This document shows positions 5,849 to 9,454 of a DNA stretch of 9,454 bases, piece after piece. This DNA is from Gammaproteobacteria bacterium (GTDB lineage Bacteria > Pseudomonadota > Gammaproteobacteria > Pseudomonadales > Pseudohongiellaceae): positions 1 to 9,454 of the forward strand of contig PWQG01000432.1 of the NCBI GenBank assembly GCA_003556835.1, in the 5' to 3' direction. The notes beneath the pieces are model-generated. The model saw only the letters and a program-made list of their open reading frames with translations. It was not told where the DNA came from and ran no database searches. Each line of letters begins with the position of its first letter. Within the stretch, counting starts at the first letter, position 1. A program made the position numbers and the translations under genes.

Positions 5849-6892
5849 TCAAGCAGAGGGCCGAAGAACAATACGCCCCTGAACCCTACCAGCCTTCAAA
5901 TCCGCCAACGCCTCATTGACCGAATCCAGCGGCCGCTCATCAATCCGAATCGGCTCGATCTTCCCCGCCCGCACCAGCTCCATCAGCTCACCCATCTCCT
6001 GCAGGCTACCCACATAGGTCCCCTGGATGATACGCGCGCTCATGGGAATGAAAGGCAGTGGAATGTTCAATGCCCCGCCGTAAAGACCAACAATGATCAG
6101 CTTGCCACCCTTGCGCAGGGTGCCCAGGCCAAAATTCACCGAAGCTTCTGCGCCGACAAAGTCGATGGTCACATAAGCGCCGCCGGCTGTCAGTTTCTTG
6201 ATCTCCTTGGCCGACGCTTTCTCGGAGGAGTTGAACATCGCCTTGGCGCCCAACTCCTTCGCGGTCTCGAGTTTGGCTTCATCGATGTCACAGACGATCG
6301 GCTTGATGCCTTTGGCCAGGGCAACCTGCAGGGCCATCATGCCCACGCCCCCGGCACCAATGAGCACCACTTCATCACCTTCCGACAGCTCACCGATCTT
6401 GTTCAGTGCACTGTAGGCGGTCAGGCCCGAGCAGGCATAGGTGGACGCCAGGGAATCGGACACATCACCCTTGTCGAACAGGTAACGGCCATGCGGCACC
6501 ATGACATGATCGGCAAAGCCGCCCTGGGCCACGGTACCAAGACCACGGCCGGGGGTGCAGAGATGTTCATCACCGCGTTTGCACACGGCGCATTCGCCAC
6601 AACCAATCCAGGGATAGACCACTCGGCGATCGCCCACCTTGACGCCCTCGGCGTCCGGGCCTACGGCGACCACTTCACCAAAGATCTCGTGGCCCAGGAC
6701 CAGGCCGGCACGGCCCACATCCAGCTGCTTGCCATTGCCCAGGTCAAAATGACCGTCATGCAGGTGGATGTCCGAATGGCAGACGCCACAGGCTTCCATC
6801 TTCACCAGTACTTCCGTGCCTTGCGGCTCCGGGGTCTGTCCTTCCTTTTTCTCCAGCGGCGCACCGGGCGCCGCGGTCTGATATGAGATCAT
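5849..6892 (-). CDS. Zinc-dependent medium-chain alcohol dehydrogenase
   Basis: This 347-residue NAD(P)-dependent dehydrogenase interconverts alcohols and aldehydes or ketones. Catalytic zinc ligands are Cys38 (CGVCHSD), His68-Glu69 (GHE) and Cys154. The structural zinc site is Cys98, Cys101, Cys104 and Cys112. The Rossmann motif GAGGVG is at 179-184, and Asp202 after the second strand suggests NAD over NADP. The start is set by AAGGAG at 6898-6903, five bases before the ATG at 6892, and by a four-base ATGA overlap with the upstream gene. A longer reading from a TTG at 6910 would add six residues encoded within the ribosome site and is rejected. It is the last gene of the minus-strand operon after the thiolase and bifunctional beta-oxidation enzyme, so its substrate may be a fatty or medium-chain alcohol. 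That is inference; the family also includes cinnamyl and short-chain alcohol dehydrogenases. Confidence 0.93.
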   Translation of the reverse strand: MISYQTAAPGAPLEKKEGQTPEPQGTEVLVKMEACGVCHSDIHLHDGHFDLGNGKQLDVGRAGLVLGHEIFGEVVAVGPDAEGVKVGDRRVVYPWIGCGECAVCKRGDEHLCTPGRGLGTVAQGGFADHVMVPHGRYLFDKGDVSDSLASTYACSGLTAYSALNKIGELSEGDEVVLIGAGGVGMMALQVALAKGIKPIVCDIDEAKLETAKELGAKAMFNSSEKASAKEIKKLTAGGAYVTIDFVGAEASVNFGLGTLRKGGKLIIVGLYGGALNIPLPFIPMSARIIQGTYVGSLQEMGELMELVRAGKIEPIRIDERPLDSVNEALADLKAGRVQGRIVLRPSA

Positions 6893-8991
6893 GCTTGCTC
6901 CTTGGCCCAATCCGCAAAGGTCTTGCCTTCCCTGGCCAGCTTCTCCAGCAATGGAGCCGGCTTCCAGTAGTCTTCACCGAGAGTGTCACGGAACTCGCAG
7001 ATGCGGTCATACACTTTCTTCAGGCCGACCTGGTCCCCGTAGAACATCGGGCCGCCCCGGGCAACCGGGAAGCCGTAGCCATAGAGGTACACGATGTCGA
7101 TATCACCGGGGCGCTGCGCCACACCCTCTTCCAGGATCAAGGCACCTTCGTTGATGAGCGGGAAGAACAGGCGATCCACAATCTCTTCCTTGCTTATCTC
7201 GCGCTGTTCGATACCCAGCTCCTTCGCCTTCTCCTTGATCAGGGCCTCGACTTCCGGATCCGCCTGACGGGCACGGGTTTCAGGGTCATATTTGTAATAC
7301 CCGGCGCCACTCTTCTGACCCAGGCGATCCATTTCCACCAATGCGTCGGCGATGATGCAGGTGCGTGGGTCCGGGGTGGTGCCCAGCGCCTGTCGCGCCT
7401 TGTAACCGATGTCCAGACCGGCCAGGTCACCCACGGCAATCGGGCCCATGGCCATACCGAATTCTTCAGCAGCCGCGTCAACCTGAGTCGGCGTGGCGCC
7501 ATCGAGCAGCAGCATGTGTGCCTGACGGCCATAACCCTGCAGCATGCGGTTACCGATGAAGCCGTAGCAGACACGGGCCATGACACAGACCTTGCCGATC
7601 TTCTTGCCGATCTTCATGGCGGTGGCCAGCACATCGTCGGCCGTCTTCTCGGCGCGCACGACTTCCAGCAGCTTCATGACATTGGCCGGGCTGAAGAAGT
7701 GCATGCCGACCACATCTTCCGGCCGCTTGACTGCCGTGGCAATCTCGTCGATGTCCTGGTAGGAAGTATTGGTCGCCAGGATGCATCCCGGCTTGCAGAC
7801 CGCATCCAGCTTGCTGAACACTTCCTTCTTGATTTTCGGATCTTCGAACACGGCCTCGATGACCAGGTCGACATCCTTGAGGTCATCGTAGTTGGTGGTG
7901 CCACTGATCAGGTCAAGACGGCTCTTCATGTGCTCTTCGCTCATCTTGCCTTTCTTGACCGTGATGCTGTAGTTCTTCTTGACGATGCCCAGGCCACGCT
8001 CGACCCCTTCGTCGCTGATCTCCACGATCTGCACGGGAATGCCGGCATTGGCAAAACACATGGCGATACCGCCACCCATGGTGCCGCCACCAATGATGGC
8101 CACTCTCTTGATGTCACGGATGGGGGTGTCTTTGGGCAGGTCCTTGATCTTGGCCGCTTCACGCTCGGCAAAGAAGGCATGGCGCATGGCGGCGGACTGC
8201 GGTGAGTTCATCAATTCGACGAACAGTTCGCGTTCGCGCTCCAGGCCCTTGTCGATAGGCAGTTCGACCGCCGCCTCGACACAGGAAACAATACGGTCCT
8301 GGGCAATCTGGCCACGCGCACGCTTGGCCAGTTGCTTGCGGTACTTGTCGAAGAAGCCCGGCTCGATGGTGGACTTGTCCACTTCAATATCGCGCACACG
8401 CTTGAGCAGGGCGCCGGATTCCACCAGGTCCCTGGCGTAACGGATGGCTTCTCCCTGCAGGTCATCACCGGACAGCACTTCGTCGATCAGGCCCATTTCA
8501 CTGGCCTGGGCAGCGGGCACGGGCTTGCCGCTGGTGATCATGTCCAGGGCCGCCTTCACACCGGCCAGACGCGGCACACGCTGGGTGCCACCGGCACCAG
8601 GCAGCAGCCCGAGGTTGACTTCCGGCAGACCCACCTTGGCCGAGGGAATGGCGCAGCGATAATGACAGGCCAGGGCCGTTTCGAAACCACCACCGAGGGC
8701 CGTGCCATGAATGGCGGCCACCACCAGCTTCTTCGAGCTTTCCAGCGCGCTGAGTACTTCGGGCAGGCCTGGCTCCTTCGGCGGCTTGCCGAACTCGGTG
8801 ATGTCGGCACCGGCAATGAAGGTACGTCCTTCACAAAGCAGGACAACCGCCTCGGAGTCATCATCCTGCGCTTTGTTCACGGCATTGAGAATACCTTCCC
8901 GTACCGCCTGGGACAGCGCGTTCACCGGCGGGCTGTTGACCTTGATCACCCCGATTCCATCAATCAGTTCATAGCTGACTACGCTCGACAT
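6889..8991 (-). CDS. Bifunctional enoyl-CoA hydratase / 3-hydroxyacyl-CoA dehydrogenase
   Basis: This 700-residue FadB/FadJ-type enzyme performs hydration of enoyl-CoA and NAD-dependent oxidation of 3-hydroxyacyl-CoA in beta-oxidation. The N-terminal crotonase domain (about 1-190) has the oxyanion segment IAGADI (59-64) and both catalytic glutamates, Glu104 (GGFET) and Glu124 (GLPEVNLGLLPGAGGTQR). The dehydrogenase has the NAD motif GGGTMGGGIA (301-310), VIEAVFED (377-384), NTS (408-410), catalytic His431 in HFFSP with Glu443, and GFIGNR (477-482), followed by two C-terminal helical domains ending near residue 680. Reading VCYGFIGNR instead of the PGF form places it nearer the monofunctional-looking, peroxisomal-type multifunctional proteins than classical E. 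coli FadB. The start at 8991 has AAGGA at 9000-9004 eight bases upstream; an in-frame ATG at 9009 lacks a ribosome site. It lies 54 bases after the thiolase gene and overlaps the dehydrogenase start. Confidence 0.95.
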   Translation of the reverse strand: MSSVVSYELIDGIGVIKVNSPPVNALSQAVREGILNAVNKAQDDDSEAVVLLCEGRTFIAGADITEFGKPPKEPGLPEVLSALESSKKLVVAAIHGTALGGGFETALACHYRCAIPSAKVGLPEVNLGLLPGAGGTQRVPRLAGVKAALDMITSGKPVPAAQASEMGLIDEVLSGDDLQGEAIRYARDLVESGALLKRVRDIEVDKSTIEPGFFDKYRKQLAKRARGQIAQDRIVSCVEAAVELPIDKGLERERELFVELMNSPQSAAMRHAFFAEREAAKIKDLPKDTPIRDIKRVAIIGGGTMGGGIAMCFANAGIPVQIVEISDEGVERGLGIVKKNYSITVKKGKMSEEHMKSRLDLISGTTNYDDLKDVDLVIEAVFEDPKIKKEVFSKLDAVCKPGCILATNTSYQDIDEIATAVKRPEDVVGMHFFSPANVMKLLEVVRAEKTADDVLATAMKIGKKIGKVCVMARVCYGFIGNRMLQGYGRQAHMLLLDGATPTQVDAAAEEFGMAMGPIAVGDLAGLDIGYKARQALGTTPDPRTCIIADALVEMDRLGQKSGAGYYKYDPETRARQADPEVEALIKEKAKELGIEQREISKEEIVDRLFFPLINEGALILEEGVAQRPGDIDIVYLYGYGFPVARGGPMFYGDQVGLKKVYDRICEFRDTLGEDYWKPAPLLEKLAREGKTFADWAKEQA
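6898..6903 (-). promoter_or_regulatory. Ribosome binding site deciding the alcohol dehydrogenase start
   Basis: AAGGAG on the minus strand lies five bases before the ATG at 6892-6890 and inside the last codons of the upstream gene. It favours the ATGA-overlap start over the upstream TTG at 6910. Confidence 0.8.
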
Positions 8992-8999
8992 ATCTGCAT

Positions 9000-9004
9000 T
9001 CCTT
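9000..9004 (-). promoter_or_regulatory. Ribosome binding site deciding the bifunctional enzyme start
   Basis: AAGGA on the minus strand is eight bases before the ATG at 8991-8989. The alternative ATG at 9009-9007 overlaps this site and has no purine-rich site of its own. Confidence 0.7.
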
Positions 9005-9045
9005 TTCATTGAATTCGTTGTCGTGATTACCGCTGGTTGTTTCGA

Positions 9046-9454
9046 TCAGTCCAGGCGCTCGATGACAGCCGCCACCCCCTGACCGATACCGATACAGAGG
9101 CTGACCAGTGCATAACGTCCACCGGTACGTTCCAGTTGTCGCACAGTGCTCAGGGCGATTCGCGCCCCGGAAGCGCCCAGGGGATGCCCGACCGCAATGG
9201 CGCCGCCATTCGGGTTTACCCTGGGGTCCTCGAAATCCACTTCCAGCAGCTTCAGGCAACCAAGCACCTGCGGCGCAAAGGCTTCGTTGATCTCGATGAT
9301 GTCCATTTCCGACAGGCTCAGACCGGCGCGGCTCAGTGCCTTCCTGGCCGCATAGACCGGCCCCACGCCCATGACCCGTGGCTCCACGCCGGCGACACCG
9401 CCGGTGATGATGCGCGCGCGTGGCTTGATGCCGTATTTCTCACCCAAAGCAGCG
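9046..9454 (-). CDS. Thiolase (acetyl-CoA acyltransferase), C-terminal part
   Basis: The last 136 or so residues of a thiolase enter from the right edge; the frame is open to 9454, so the TTG at 9447 is not a start. Thiolases of this family are about 390 residues, so roughly two thirds is outside. Visible signatures are NEAFA (active-site Asn region), NPNGGAIAVGHPLGASGAR with the catalytic His of GHPxGxSG, and CIGIGQG with the C-terminal catalytic Cys of CxGxGxG. It performs the CoA-dependent cleavage that ends each beta-oxidation cycle, or the reverse condensation. It precedes the bifunctional hydratase/dehydrogenase by 54 bases on the same strand, the usual pairing of beta-oxidation partners. 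Whether it is a long-chain FadA-type enzyme or an acetoacetyl-CoA thiolase cannot be decided without the N-terminal part. Confidence 0.95.
   Translation of the reverse strand, partial: AALGEKYGIKPRARIITGGVAGVEPRVMGVGPVYAARKALSRAGLSLSEMDIIEINEAFAPQVLGCLKLLEVDFEDPRVNPNGGAIAVGHPLGASGARIALSTVRQLERTGGRYALVSLCIGIGQGVAAVIERLD

Noticed and set aside
6893..6910. TTG start at 6910 for the alcohol dehydrogenase
   Set aside because: The extra six residues are encoded by the ribosome site itself, and the ATG at 6892 is better placed.
6883..8205. Long plus-strand open frame (440 codons) opposite the bifunctional enzyme
   Set aside because: It is antisense to a clearly conserved gene, has low-complexity His/Asp/Gln-rich content typical of shadow frames in GC-rich DNA, and shows no domain.
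8992..9009. ATG start at 9009 for the bifunctional enzyme
   Set aside because: It has no ribosome site, and the AAGGA just inside it serves the ATG at 8991.

Overview
The window is GC-rich bacterial chromosomal DNA. It looks gammaproteobacterial and resembles marine, lipid-degrading genera such as Alcanivorax, Marinobacter or Halomonas. That placement is an inference from codon use, the fatty-acid degradation genes and the protein families. No rRNA, tRNA or marker gene fixes the taxon. No phage gene, transposase or CRISPR array is visible, and no complete new system stands out. The unusual material is a gene relic, a putatively exported tryptophan-catabolism hydrolase, and a repeat-rich gap between convergent operons.

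Left part, plus strand (2-5486). The first gene is the 3' part of an RND efflux pump subunit. Its stop codon overlaps, in an ATGA, the start of a 39-codon relic of an alpha/beta-hydrolase gene. A six-helix membrane protein of unknown role follows. Next come an intact alpha/beta-hydrolase of the HGGxW (kynurenine-formamidase-like) type with a probable lipoprotein signal, and kynureninase (kynU), joined by a second ATGA overlap. The hydrolase and KynU would perform consecutive steps: N-formylkynurenine to kynurenine, then to anthranilate plus alanine. Tryptophan dioxygenase is not in the window. The relic matches the intact hydrolase at the start codon and upstream bases, and again at the oxyanion-hole motif, so the hydrolase gene was once duplicated here.

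Middle (5487-5848). No gene is supported. The gap holds about 3.5 copies of a 17-bp tandem repeat. It also holds a perfect 31-bp inverted repeat enclosing a smaller GC-rich hairpin, placed where convergent transcripts would have to end.

Right part, minus strand (9454 down to 5849). This is a probable beta-oxidation operon: the C-terminal part of a thiolase, a 700-residue enoyl-CoA hydratase/3-hydroxyacyl-CoA dehydrogenase, and a zinc alcohol dehydrogenase. The last two are joined by an ATGA overlap. The thiolase and bifunctional enzyme would catalyse the last three steps of a beta-oxidation cycle. The dehydrogenase may supply or remove related alcohols or aldehydes, but its substrate cannot be read from the sequence.
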